Part shown: piece by piece, positions 54,750-62,387 of the stretch
Layout of the letters: each line of letters opens with the position of its first letter
Position numbering within the stretch: the stretch's first letter is position 1
Source of the DNA: a bacterium
GTDB lineage: Bacteria > Krumholzibacteriota > Krumholzibacteriia > LZORAL124-64-63
Assembly: GCA_024231905.1 (NCBI GenBank)
Contig: JAAEQC010000142.1
Location: forward strand, 62,001 to 126,000
DNA: 64,000 nucleotides
Direction: 5' to 3'
Notes under the pieces: generated by a model
What the model saw: the letters and a program-made list of their open reading frames with translations, nothing else
Database searches by the model: none
Told to the model about the DNA's origin: nothing
Made by a program: the position numbers and the translations under genes

Positions 54750-56132
54750 ATGAGCGAACGTGATGCCCGCGGACTGCGTGCGCGGCTTCCCTGGTTGATT
54801 CTCGCGGCCGTGGTGATACTGCTGGTTGCCGCCTCCGTGGCGGCCGCCGAGGCCAAGGACCGCGGCGAGGCCGCCGAAGAAGACTGGGCACCGGTCACCC
54901 TGCTCTACATGACAGATGTGAAGGGCAAGATCGAACCCTGCGGCTGAAAGGCTAACAAGCGTGGCGGGTTGGCCCGGAGGGCCACCTTCATGGAAAACGT
55001 TTGGAACGAGAACGCGCCGACTCTGATGCTCGACGGCGGCGACGTGTTCGGCCAGCGCAACCGGAAAGACAAGCTGCAGACGGAATTCCTGTGCGAAGTC
55101 ATGGGTGATCTGGGTTACGACGCCATCGGTCTCGGTGAGCGCGACCTCAACTATGGCCTCGGTTTCCTGCGCGGGATGATCGAGAAGTTCGAACTGCCGT
55201 TCACCAGCGCCAACGTGCGGGTGGCGGGCAGCGAGGACCTCCTGCTGCCGGAGTTCCTGGTCGTCGAGCGCGGTGGTGTCCGCTTCGGCATCGTCAGCGT
55301 CCTGGATCCCAACAAGCGCATCATCACCATGTCCTCCGACGCCGAGAGCTTCGAGGTGGACGACCCGGTGGTGACCCTGCGCACGGTGCTGCCGCGCCTG
55401 CGCGAGCAGTGCGATACGGTGGTCCTGCTGGGTCACCTGGGCAACGGCGTCACCGAAGAGGTGGTGCGCGAGGTGCGCGGCATCGACCTGGCGGTCATGG
55501 GCCACACCTACCGGGCGGCCAATGACGAGCGCATCGTCGACGACACGATCCTGCTCTCGTCGGCCTACGAGGGGCGGCAGGTGGGTCGGGCCGACATCTT
55601 CGTGAGCCGGGACAAGGGCCGGATCATGGCCGTCGACGTGAACATCACCCAGCTCAACGACAAGGTCGCCGACGACGAGTCCATGGCCGCCCGCATGGAG
55701 AAATACAAGGCGGACCTGGTGGCCATGAAGGAGGCCCAGCGTGCGGCCTTCCCCCGGAACCTGGGCTCGGCCAAGGAAAACTTCCTGGGCGACCGCGCCT
55801 GTAAGGCCTGCCACGAGACCTCCTGGAACGCCTACGCGTCCTCGGCCCACAAGCAGGCGTTCCGCACCCTGCGGGCCAAGGGGCAGGGCTTCGAACCCGA
55901 GTGCCTGGTCTGCCACACCACGGGATTCCAGCACCGGAACGGCTACAGCGACAAGAGCCCCTACAACCGTTTGACCAACGTCCAGTGCGAGGCCTGCCAC
56001 GGTTACGGCACCGAGCACGAGCGGAGCGGCCCCTGGGGCGCTCAGGCCAAGGATTCCTGCGTGCGCTGCCACGACCAGGAGAACAGTCCGAATTTCGACT
56101 ATGAGACCTACTGGGCCAAGATCAAGCACTAG
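54750..56132 (+). CDS. Probable selenoprotein: metallophosphatase-like (UshA-like) domain with C-terminal tetraheme cytochrome c
   Basis: Read as one 460-residue protein through an in-frame TGA at 54945-54947 (codon 66). The first part has a signal peptide (LPWLILAAVVILLVAASVAAA) and TLLYMTDVKGKIEPCG; after the TGA the same frame continues as KANKRGGLARRATF. I would expect EPCGC-x(n)-GGLARR in this kind of protein, so the TGA replaces a cysteine in a C-x-C pair, as selenocysteine often does. The calcineurin-like fold follows, with LDGGDVF, GERDLNYG and MGHTYR, many canonical metal ligands being altered. Four CxxCH haem sites lie at C351, C385, C413 and C437. A hairpin suited to a SECIS starts 14 bases after the TGA. 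It is probably a periplasmic redox protein. The alternative is a nonsense mutation or sequencing error. Confidence 0.75.
54961..54985 (+). promoter_or_regulatory. SECIS-like hairpin downstream of in-frame TGA
   Basis: GTGG at 54961-54964 pairs with CCAC at 54982-54985, and CGGG at 54965-54968 pairs with CCCG at 54973-54976, leaving loop TTGG and a 5-base bulge (GAGGG) on the 3' side. The apical loop begins 22 bases after the TGA and contains GG, the region and feature expected for bacterial SelB recognition. No folding program was run. Confidence 0.5.
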
Positions 56133-56949
56133 CGGCCGAGGCCGCGCGGGGAACGGCCGGCGTCTGGCGCCGGTCGTTCTCGTGCTGGTGCTGCTGGCGG
56201 CGGCCGCTCCGGCGGCGGCCCTGGACGTCTTCACCCTCTGGCGCCAGCCCGAGGTGCCCCTGCGGCTGGAGGAAGGCGCCTGGGTGGATTACCGCACCCA
56301 GGTCATGACCGGCGGTCGCCGTCGGCACGGACTGACCCGGCTGGCCTGCCTCGGCCGTGACGGCCAGGACGAAAACGCCTCCTGGATCCTGGAGATCCTG
56401 CCCCTGGCCGAACGGGACGACGGCTCGCTGGTGCCCGTCAAGGAGGACGCGGTGCGGCTCGAGGTCGCTCCGGCCCTGGCCGAGCGGGCCGGCAGCCTGC
56501 TGGACAATGTGCGCCGGGCCCGCCAGTGGCGCGGCGGCAAGCCCACGGACCTCTCCCTGGAGCAACTGCGCGAGAACCCGCTGCTGGCCGCGTCCCTGGA
56601 GGATGAGTTCGTGGCCGACAGCGTGGAGACGAAACACCCCACGACCCGGGTCGTGGGCGGGCATGAACTCCTCTGCGACCAGCTCGTGCTCACGGCCGAG
56701 GACACCGACACCTCCGATCTACCCGCCGGCCGCGTGATCCAGACGACGGTCCGCGAGATCTCCGCCGCCGTCCATGCCGACGTGCCCTTCCTGGGTCTGG
56801 TCTACGTGGCCGAACGCGTGCGCAGCTCGTCGCGGCTCGATCCGCCCAGCGACCGCTTTCGCGACCCGCCGCCCCAGAGCCGGGTGGAGATCATGGAACT
56901 CGTAGGCTTCGGCGACGATGCGAAACCGGTGCTGACCGGGTCTGATTGA
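56101..56949 (+). CDS. Exported protein of unknown function downstream of the selenoprotein candidate
   Basis: 282 residues from the ATG at 56101, which overlaps the upstream gene by 32 bases; no ribosome site is obvious, so the start is tentative. An N-terminal hydrophobic segment (LAPVVLVLVLLAAAAPAAA) is a likely signal peptide. The mature protein is a mix of strands and charged helices (YRTQVMTGGRRRHG, DNVRRARQWRGGK) with two cysteines, and I do not recognise a family. Overlap with the multiheme gene suggests a shared transcript and perhaps a shared process. It ends just before the promoter of the exonuclease gene. Confidence 0.65.
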   Translation: MRPTGPRSSTSGRGRAGNGRRLAPVVLVLVLLAAAAPAAALDVFTLWRQPEVPLRLEEGAWVDYRTQVMTGGRRRHGLTRLACLGRDGQDENASWILEILPLAERDDGSLVPVKEDAVRLEVAPALAERAGSLLDNVRRARQWRGGKPTDLSLEQLRENPLLAASLEDEFVADSVETKHPTTRVVGGHELLCDQLVLTAEDTDTSDLPAGRVIQTTVREISAAVHADVPFLGLVYVAERVRSSSRLDPPSDRFRDPPPQSRVEIMELVGFGDDAKPVLTGSD

Positions 56950-56975
56950 CCGTTTCGTGACAACTGTGATATAAT
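56946..56975 (+). promoter_or_regulatory. Promoter giving a probably leaderless exonuclease mRNA
   Basis: TTGACC at 56946-56951, an 18-base spacer and TATAAT at 56970-56975, with the extended TGA before it. The start codon at 56982 is seven bases after the -10, exactly where transcription should begin, so there is no room for a Shine-Dalgarno. Confidence 0.75.
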
Positions 56976-56981
56976 TCCCCG

Positions 56982-57821
56982 ATGCAACCGAGAGAATTGC
57001 AGGAACTCCGCGACCGAGCTCACGAGTTTCTCCTGGCCCAGCCCAAAGCCGTGCCGACGTCCCGAGTGGCGAGGCACCTCTTCGGCGCCCGCCGCCACGA
57101 GATGCCCGAGACCCAGGTCGTCGTACGCGCGCTTCTGTCGGGCGACGACCGCTTCGTGCGCACCCACGACAACCGCTGGACCGTGGCCGAAGGCGAAGTC
57201 CTGGCCCAGGCCCTGGCCGGCGCGACCTTCGCGGTGGTGGACCTGGAGACCACGGGCAGCGTCATAGGGGTGGACGAGATCATCGAGGTGGGCGCGGTCC
57301 TGGTGCGGGAAGGCAAGATCGTCGACCGCTTCGAGACCCTTGTCTGGACCGACCGCACGATCCCGTCCTGGGTGGCGCGATTGACCGGCATCGGCAACCG
57401 TGACCTGGCCGGTGCGCCGACCTTCTCGGACATCGCCGGCGAACTGTTCGACTTTCTGGACGATCGCGTCTTCGTGGCCCACGACATCCGCTTCGACCTG
57501 CCGTTCCTACGCTGGGAATTCGGCCGCCGTGGCCTGGACCGCCCCGCGGTCACCGGCCTCTGCACCCTGCAGCTCTCCCGGCATCTCTGGCCGGAACTGG
57601 AGAGCCGCAGCCTGGTCGACCTGGCCACGCGCTTCGGCGTCATCCACGACAATCCCCACCGGGCCGCGGCCGATGCCGAGGCCACCGCCGGAGTTCTCAT
57701 CCACGGCCTCGCCGCCGCGCGCGCCCTGGGACTGACCGACCTGGCTGACCTGCTGCGGGCCGAGGAGATCCTCGCCTCCCGTGGCGGTGAAGGCATGCCT
57801 GCGGTCGCCGCCGAGTCCTGA
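56982..57821 (+). CDS. DEDDh 3'-5' exonuclease (DnaQ-like) with N-terminal extension
   Basis: 279 residues. The exonuclease domain (about 82-245) has motif I VVDLETTG (D87, E89), motif II FVAHDIRFDLPFL and motif III HRAAADAEAT, with the histidine-aspartate pair of the DEDDh subclass. The first 80 residues look like a small helical, possibly winged-helix, domain ending DNRWTVAEGE. Such proteins resemble the proofreading subunit of DNA polymerase III or the exonuclease part of DinG/PolC-like proteins; the exact role is undetermined. The ATG sits seven bases after a strong extended -10 element, so translation is probably leaderless. Confidence 0.88.
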   Translation: MQPRELQELRDRAHEFLLAQPKAVPTSRVARHLFGARRHEMPETQVVVRALLSGDDRFVRTHDNRWTVAEGEVLAQALAGATFAVVDLETTGSVIGVDEIIEVGAVLVREGKIVDRFETLVWTDRTIPSWVARLTGIGNRDLAGAPTFSDIAGELFDFLDDRVFVAHDIRFDLPFLRWEFGRRGLDRPAVTGLCTLQLSRHLWPELESRSLVDLATRFGVIHDNPHRAAADAEATAGVLIHGLAAARALGLTDLADLLRAEEILASRGGEGMPAVAAES

Positions 57822-57855
57822 ATCCCGGTTAATCCGCTCAGAGAACCCGACCCGG

Positions 57856-57884
57856 TTGACTCGCCATTCGCGATCGGCTACTAT
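57856..57884 (+). promoter_or_regulatory. Sigma-70-type promoter for the small zinc-ribbon gene
   Basis: TTGACT at 57856-57861 and TACTAT at 57879-57884 with an ideal 17-base spacer, in the 146-base gap before the gene at 57968. Confidence 0.65.
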
Positions 57885-57967
57885 GCCTCCTTGTCGTCCG
57901 GTGGTGCGCCCCCTGTTTCCGATCGGAAAGCACCGGCGGCGACGGCGTCCCGATCAAGGAGGAACCG

Positions 57968-58147
57968 ATGACCAGTGTCAAGGATGATGGAATCCTGGTC
58001 CGCGACGAAAGCTTCGTGAAGTACGAACGCCTGCTGACCAAGGCCGAAGTCGAGGGTCGGATCGACGGTCCCAACAAGTGTCTGGTCTGCGGCATGCGTT
58101 ATCTCAGCAAGCGTGAAGCCGAGAATTGCTGCCGGACCCTGCCGTGA
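57968..58147 (+). CDS. Small Cys-rich (zinc-ribbon-like) protein of unknown function
   Basis: 59 residues. The ATG follows a strong AAGGAGG ribosome site and a clear promoter. The N-terminal half is charged and helical (DESFVKYERLLTKAEVEGR), and the C-terminal half holds C-L-V-C and a C-C pair (KCLVCGMRYLSKREAENCC), which could coordinate one zinc ion. I do not recognise a family. The gene is followed 71 bases later by another zinc-ribbon protein gene. It could be a small regulator or a subunit stabiliser. Confidence 0.7.
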   Translation: MTSVKDDGILVRDESFVKYERLLTKAEVEGRIDGPNKCLVCGMRYLSKREAENCCRTLP

Positions 58148-58218
58148 CGAAGATGTCCTAAGTTCGGATGTCGCGGGTGCGGCCTCCGCGTCTCACCCCG
58201 TCACGCTCGGAGACCACG

Positions 58219-58863
58219 TTGAAGTCCAGACAGTTCTGCTCCGTCTGCAAACAGCATCTCGAGATGGAAGTCGTACCCACCGGTGACGGGGACGATGACG
58301 GTGTCGTCTGGTTCCGCTGTCCCAAGTGCCAGGGCTTTCTGCCCAAGCTGGGTGGCGCCCTCGAGGAGGAGGCGGACGGGACCGGGGAGACGTCCGCCGA
58401 GGATACCGTCGACACGGGCACCGCGCCGGACGAACCGGAAGCCGGAACCACCACCGATACCGGAAGCATCGCTGAGCAGGACGAACCCGCCGATGACATG
58501 CCTTGGGACAGCCCCGCGGACATGCTCGCCTCCCGCTCCGCCGAAGCGGTCGCCGAACCCGGACCGGAAGCGGCGACGAAAACCCCTGAAACGAACAAGA
58601 AGGACGGCGCCGCCGACAAGGCCCAGGAACCCCCCGAGCCCATCGCCGAGTACGCTTCCCTGCTGGCCGGCAAGGATCCCTCCGAGGCCGAGCCCTATCG
58701 CCCGTGGCAGACCTACGAGGTGGGGCAGTGCGTGCACCACCTGGCCTGGGACGATTGCGGTGTCGTCGTTGCCAAGGAAGACCTGCCCGGCGGCCGCCAC
58801 GTCATCAAGTGCTACTTCTCCGAGGCCGGCGTGGTCCGGCTCATCGAACAGGCACCCCGGTGA
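58219..58863 (+). CDS. Two-domain protein: zinc ribbon, acidic linker and Tudor/CarD-like C-terminal domain
   Basis: 214 residues from the TTG at 58219, which has GGAG six bases upstream; an ATG at 58168 in the same frame has no ribosome site. The N-terminal zinc ribbon has F-C-S-V-C and C-P-K-C. A low-complexity acidic linker of about 100 residues (rich in Glu, Asp, Thr, Ala, Pro) leads to a C-terminal module (YEVGQCVHHLAWDDCGVVV...IKCYFSEAGVVRLI). This has the G-x-x-V-x-H-x-x-x-x-x-G-V-V pattern of small beta-barrel domains seen at the ends of UvrD-type helicases and in CarD-like proteins. Nucleic-acid or RNA-polymerase binding is a reasonable guess only. Confidence 0.7.
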   Translation: MKSRQFCSVCKQHLEMEVVPTGDGDDDGVVWFRCPKCQGFLPKLGGALEEEADGTGETSAEDTVDTGTAPDEPEAGTTTDTGSIAEQDEPADDMPWDSPADMLASRSAEAVAEPGPEAATKTPETNKKDGAADKAQEPPEPIAEYASLLAGKDPSEAEPYRPWQTYEVGQCVHHLAWDDCGVVVAKEDLPGGRHVIKCYFSEAGVVRLIEQAPR

Positions 58864-59747
58864 TACGCCCGCGGGTCGTGTGGGCTGTGGTTGCGGCGGT
58901 GCTCGCGGTTCTGCTGATCGGTCCCGCCGCCTCCCGTGCCCAGTTGCCCCACCTGGATCCGTTACCCTGGTTCGCTCCTGCCGACTCCACCGTCAGACGG
59001 GCCCTGATCGTGGACCTCGACCGATTCGACGACAGCGCCACCGACTGGGCCGTGAACCGTCTCCACTTGACGATCACCTTGCCGGCGGGCCAGGCGGCTG
59101 CGTGGTTCCTGCGGGCCTCCTACCTGCGCCTGGACACGGGCTCGGGCCTGGCCGGCGAACGTTGGCCGGACGCCCTGGGCGCCGAGACGGCCGCCGGCTG
59201 GCCGGGCGAACGGATCAGCAACGGCTTCGGTCCCCTGGAGGTCGGCGTCACCGGCCCCGTGCGGCTGCCCTTCCTGGGGGACTGGCGCCTGGCGGCGGGC
59301 ATGGGCCTACCGTCCGGTTCCAACCGGCTCTATCCCTTCTCCTCGACCAGCCTGCCCGTGCGGTTCCAATTGCGCCACGGCCTGGATCTGGGCAGCGCCC
59401 GCCTGTGGATGCAGGGGGGCGGTGTGGCCCATCTGGACGCCACCGGCGACGATCTGGCGGACACGTCCTTCCCCTCGGGCTACACCCTGGGCACGGAGGT
59501 GGCCTGGTACCGGGGCCGCGGCTCCCGCTCGACCCTGGGCTACGACTTCGAGGACCGGGGCGGCCGCCGCAGCCAGTTGGTGACGGCGGCCCTGTGGTTC
59601 CCTTGGCGGGACGACACCTCGGTGGGCCTGCGGGTGCGTCGGGAACTGGAGGGCGACGAGCACCGGCCGGCGGCCTGGTATTTTACGGTTTCGTGGCGAT
59701 TCGAGGGGGCGCGGATGGAGGAGCCCGAGGCCGAGTCCGGCCAGTGA
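58860..59747 (+). CDS. Exported beta-rich protein, probably outer-membrane
   Basis: 295 residues starting at GTG 58860, which overlaps the preceding stop (GTGA). A signal segment (VVWAVVAAVLAVLLIGPAASRA) is followed by alternating hydrophobic/polar strands with aromatic ends, for example LHLTITLPAGQAAAWFLRASYLRL and FQLRHGLDLGSARLWMQGGGV, and the C terminus runs AAWYFTVSWRFEG before an acidic tail. This is the look of an outer-membrane beta-barrel of the DUF3187 kind, but I cannot confirm the family. It follows the zinc-ribbon protein gene with no obvious functional link. Confidence 0.65.
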   Translation: MIRPRVVWAVVAAVLAVLLIGPAASRAQLPHLDPLPWFAPADSTVRRALIVDLDRFDDSATDWAVNRLHLTITLPAGQAAAWFLRASYLRLDTGSGLAGERWPDALGAETAAGWPGERISNGFGPLEVGVTGPVRLPFLGDWRLAAGMGLPSGSNRLYPFSSTSLPVRFQLRHGLDLGSARLWMQGGGVAHLDATGDDLADTSFPSGYTLGTEVAWYRGRGSRSTLGYDFEDRGGRRSQLVTAALWFPWRDDTSVGLRVRRELEGDEHRPAAWYFTVSWRFEGARMEEPEAESGQ

Positions 59748-59803
59748 AATATGCCCGGCGGCGGGAGCCGGGGTTGCGAAACGCCTCTCCGGTCGCCGCC
59801 GAT

Positions 59804-59867
59804 CCCCCCCGTTCCCCCCGCGACCGCCCACCTTCCGACCCTTCCCCGACGTTCCCCGCGATTCCCC
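59804..59867 (-). repeat. Decamer-phased C tracts (G-quadruplex-forming potential on the minus strand)
   Basis: C runs of 4-7 begin at 59804, 59814, 59844, 59854 and 59864, most preceded by TT and spaced by multiples of 10 bases. On the minus strand three consecutive GGGG tracts with 6-base loops are followed by a GGG. It lies in the 243-base gap upstream of the HisKA-only gene. Confidence 0.55.
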
Positions 59868-59990
59868 AGGACATCCGCCGACGGACGGTCGCGGACGAGG
59901 ACGGCGAGTCTGCGCCGGCCCCCCGGACCAGGGCATGCTCTTTGCGGTTTCATGGCACGCACCCGAGGACCGCACGTTGAAAGGTACGCC

Positions 59991-60290
59991 ATGCCCAGCG
60001 ACCAGAATGCCATCGCCACCGCGCCCGCACTCCCGGGGACGACTCCCGATCAGACCTACCGCGAGACCGTGGGGCACGAATTGCGTAGCCCCCTGACCGT
60101 GATCCGCACTGCTCTGGACACGGTGACGGACGATCTGGCCCAGACGAGCATCTCACCCGAGATGGTCCACATGTTGGAGATCGCCCTGCGCAACACGCGG
60201 CGCCTGGAGGAGGCGGTCGACCGGCATCTGCAGGAACTCGAGCAGGCCCACGTGAGGGCCGCCGCCGCCGAATCCAACCTGCCCGACTGA
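59991..60290 (+). CDS. Stand-alone HisKA (histidine kinase dimerisation) domain protein
   Basis: 99 residues with GAAAGG six bases upstream of the ATG. After a 16-residue Ala/Pro-rich lead, the H-box reads RETVGHELRSPLTVIRTAL with the phosphorylatable histidine, followed by the second dimerisation helix (MLEIALRNTRRLEEAVDRHL). No ATPase domain follows: the frame stops after SNLPD. It could be a phosphotransfer partner, a dominant-negative dimerisation partner, or a remnant of a kinase. The next gene, 54 bases downstream, encodes a complete hybrid kinase. Confidence 0.75.
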   Translation: MPSDQNAIATAPALPGTTPDQTYRETVGHELRSPLTVIRTALDTVTDDLAQTSISPEMVHMLEIALRNTRRLEEAVDRHLQELEQAHVRAAAAESNLPD

Positions 60291-60344
60291 CCTGCTGCCT
60301 ACGGTTACTCTTTCGCCGAATCGGCGCCGTGCCCGGGGCTTGCC

Positions 60345-61502
60345 ATGATCCAGGCGGGGTGTATGATGGCCCCCATGAACCGCGAGGACTCAACCGAACT
60401 CGAGATCGAAGGCGTCGTCCACGACGTCAACCAGATGCTCATGGCCATCATCGGCCGCTCCGAGTACCTGCAGCGCTTCGAAGCGCCGGAGGGCATGGTC
60501 GCGGACCTGGCTTCCATCGAGACCGCAGCCCGGGACGCTGCGGCCATGCTGAGGCGCCTGGTTCCCGCGGGGCGGGACGACAGCGACGATTTTATGGCCG
60601 AACTGCGGATCTGTGCCGCTACGGTGATCGGAGTCATCCGACCGCCGGGGGGTGCGTCCTGGTCGCCGGCCGGCACGGAATCCGGCCCTGGGGTCTGGTC
60701 ATTCGTCAACGACGTACCGGCGGGACTGGTGGCGGACCTGCCACCGGTCCTGGTGCGGGAGGTCCTCAACAACCTCCTGCTGAACGCCCTGGAGGTTCTG
60801 CCCGACGGTGGCTGCATTACGGTGGAGGCTGCGGGAGCAGGCGACCGCGTGCAGTTGTGGCTCTCCGACGACGGCCCCGGGGTGGCGGACGACCTGGCGC
60901 CGCGTATCTTCGAGGCCGGTCAGACCACCAGTGGCGAGACCGGTCGGGGCGTGGGCCTGGCCGCCTGCCGGCGGATCCTGGCCGCCCGGAACGCCGTCCT
61001 GGACCTGGCCGCGCCGCGTCATGGCGGCGCCACCTTCGTGCTCGACCTGCCGGCGGCTGCCGCCGCGGGACCGCAGGCGCCGGAGGCTTCGGTGACCGGT
61101 GTCCGCGTACTGGTGGTGGACGACGAACCGGCCGTCCGGGACATGCTCACGGATGTGCTGCGGGAATGGAGCTGCCGGGTAACCGCCGTGGCCGACGGCA
61201 CGGCGGCTCGCGAGTCGATGGCGGCCGGCGCGTTCGACGCGGCGCTGGTGGATCTCAGCCTGCCCGATGGCGCGGGCGACGAACTCGCCGCCAGTCTTCG
61301 GGAGCGGGACCCGGCAACGGGCATCGTGCTCATGACCGGGGTGGACCGGGCCGGCGCCCTGGCCGGCACAGGTGACGGTGCGGTGGACGCCACAGTACTC
61401 AAACCCTTGGATCTCGACGGCTTGCAGCGTCTGCTGACAGCCATGGCGGACCTGGCCCGCGCCCGCAGACAGGACGGGCCGGACCGGAAGGACACATCAT
61501 GA
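60345..61502 (+). CDS. Soluble hybrid histidine kinase-response regulator
   Basis: 385 residues without a membrane segment. The H-box-like element is GVVHDVNQMLMAIIGRSEYL, followed by an ATPase domain with N-box LNNLLLNALEVL and G-boxes DDGPGVAD and GRGVGLAACRR. The C-terminal receiver domain carries VVDDEP and the phosphoacceptor in AALVDLSLPDGAG, with the lysine in VLKPLD. No sensor domain precedes the kinase core, so it is probably driven by a partner protein, perhaps the HisKA-only protein upstream. The start is uncertain among ATGs at 60345, 60363 and 60375. Its stop overlaps the next start (ATGA). Confidence 0.85.
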   Translation: MIQAGCMMAPMNREDSTELEIEGVVHDVNQMLMAIIGRSEYLQRFEAPEGMVADLASIETAARDAAAMLRRLVPAGRDDSDDFMAELRICAATVIGVIRPPGGASWSPAGTESGPGVWSFVNDVPAGLVADLPPVLVREVLNNLLLNALEVLPDGGCITVEAAGAGDRVQLWLSDDGPGVADDLAPRIFEAGQTTSGETGRGVGLAACRRILAARNAVLDLAAPRHGGATFVLDLPAAAAAGPQAPEASVTGVRVLVVDDEPAVRDMLTDVLREWSCRVTAVADGTAARESMAAGAFDAALVDLSLPDGAGDELAASLRERDPATGIVLMTGVDRAGALAGTGDGAVDATVLKPLDLDGLQRLLTAMADLARARRQDGPDRKDTS

Positions 61503-62293
61503 TGCGCCACGAACGAAGGTTTACGGGTCTCGTCCCGCTCGCTTGTCTGCTTCTGCTGGCGACCGCGGTGGCGGCCGCTCCGGTCGACGAGCTGTCGAGC
61601 ACCTTCGGCGACACCCTGCGCATCCCGGGCGAAGGGGTCCTCACCGGGCTCGCCCAAGCCGGGGGGGACACCCTGGCCACCCTGGACGTAATGCCGGACA
61701 GCCTCTCCGCCTCCGGGCTGCGCGAGGTCCGGCTGGTTCTGCGGGACAGTCTCGGCGCGGTTCTCCTGGCGGCCGACTTCTCGGGCGTGCTGGACCGCAC
61801 CCTGGCCTGGGACGGGGAGTCCTTCTGGTCCTGTGGCGACGCCGCCGATGGTTCGTCCATCCTCTACAAGATCGTGCCGGACACCCTCGAGGTGGACAGC
61901 ACAGTGGCCCTGGTGGTGGAGGATGCGTTCACCGCTCCCGGCCACCACCCGGCGGGTTTGGCATGGGACGGCCGCTTCCTTTGGCTCACCGACCGGGACT
62001 CGGGCCGGGTGGACCGCTTCGACCCTGAGGTGGACGAGTTCACCCGGGCGGTGGCGGCCCCGGCATTCTCGCCCTGGGGGCTGGCCTGGGACGGCACACG
62101 CCACTGGCTGACCGACTCGGGCACCGGCCGTCTGTACCGCCTGGTGGGCGGCCGCCTGCGCTGGGATGCGGTGGTGGCGGCGGACACGTTCCTGTTCCGC
62201 GGGCGGGATGTGCTGCTCTGGCACGACGGGGTCGATTTGCGCTGCCTGGTCGAGGGCGCGCGGGATGCGGTGAAGATTGAAATCGGACCATAG
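61499..62293 (+). CDS. Exported beta-propeller-like protein of unknown function
   Basis: 264 residues. A signal peptide (RRFTGLVPLACLLLLATAVAAAP) is followed by a repetitive strand-rich domain: LAWDGESFWSCGD, GLAWDGRFLWLTDRDSGRVDRFDP and GLAWDGTRHWLTDSGTGRLYRL are three repeats of a W-D-G-x-x-x-W-x-(T/C)-D unit, as in glutamine-cyclotransferase-like and related propellers. Too short for a full seven-blade propeller, and no catalytic residues are evident. It overlaps the hybrid kinase gene by four bases, which suggests co-expression and possibly a periplasmic sensing role. Confidence 0.7.
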   Translation: MMRHERRFTGLVPLACLLLLATAVAAAPVDELSSTFGDTLRIPGEGVLTGLAQAGGDTLATLDVMPDSLSASGLREVRLVLRDSLGAVLLAADFSGVLDRTLAWDGESFWSCGDAADGSSILYKIVPDTLEVDSTVALVVEDAFTAPGHHPAGLAWDGRFLWLTDRDSGRVDRFDPEVDEFTRAVAAPAFSPWGLAWDGTRHWLTDSGTGRLYRLVGGRLRWDAVVAADTFLFRGRDVLLWHDGVDLRCLVEGARDAVKIEIGP

Positions 62294-62301
62294 TAGTTCC
62301 C

Positions 62302-62350
62302 TTGACACGGACCGATTGCAGACTTAACGTGGATTGCGAAAACCGTTTTC
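62302..62350 (+). promoter_or_regulatory. Promoter region with palindromic operator of the Fur-family gene
   Basis: TTGACA at 62302-62307 is a probable -35; the -10 is unclear. A perfect 6-1-6 inverted repeat GAAAAC-C-GTTTTC lies at 62338-62350, in the A+T-rich leader just before the Fur-family gene, where an autoregulatory binding site would be expected. Confidence 0.5.
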
Positions 62351-62387
62351 AATATCCACAAAATAACCTGGTCCTGAGAGGTCTGAG

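Noticed and set aside
54945-54947. Treating the TGA as a true stop with two separate genes
   Set aside because: The downstream frame is in phase, lacks a ribosome site and signal peptide, and begins in the middle of a conserved block, so one protein with recoding is the simpler reading; a sequencing error remains possible.
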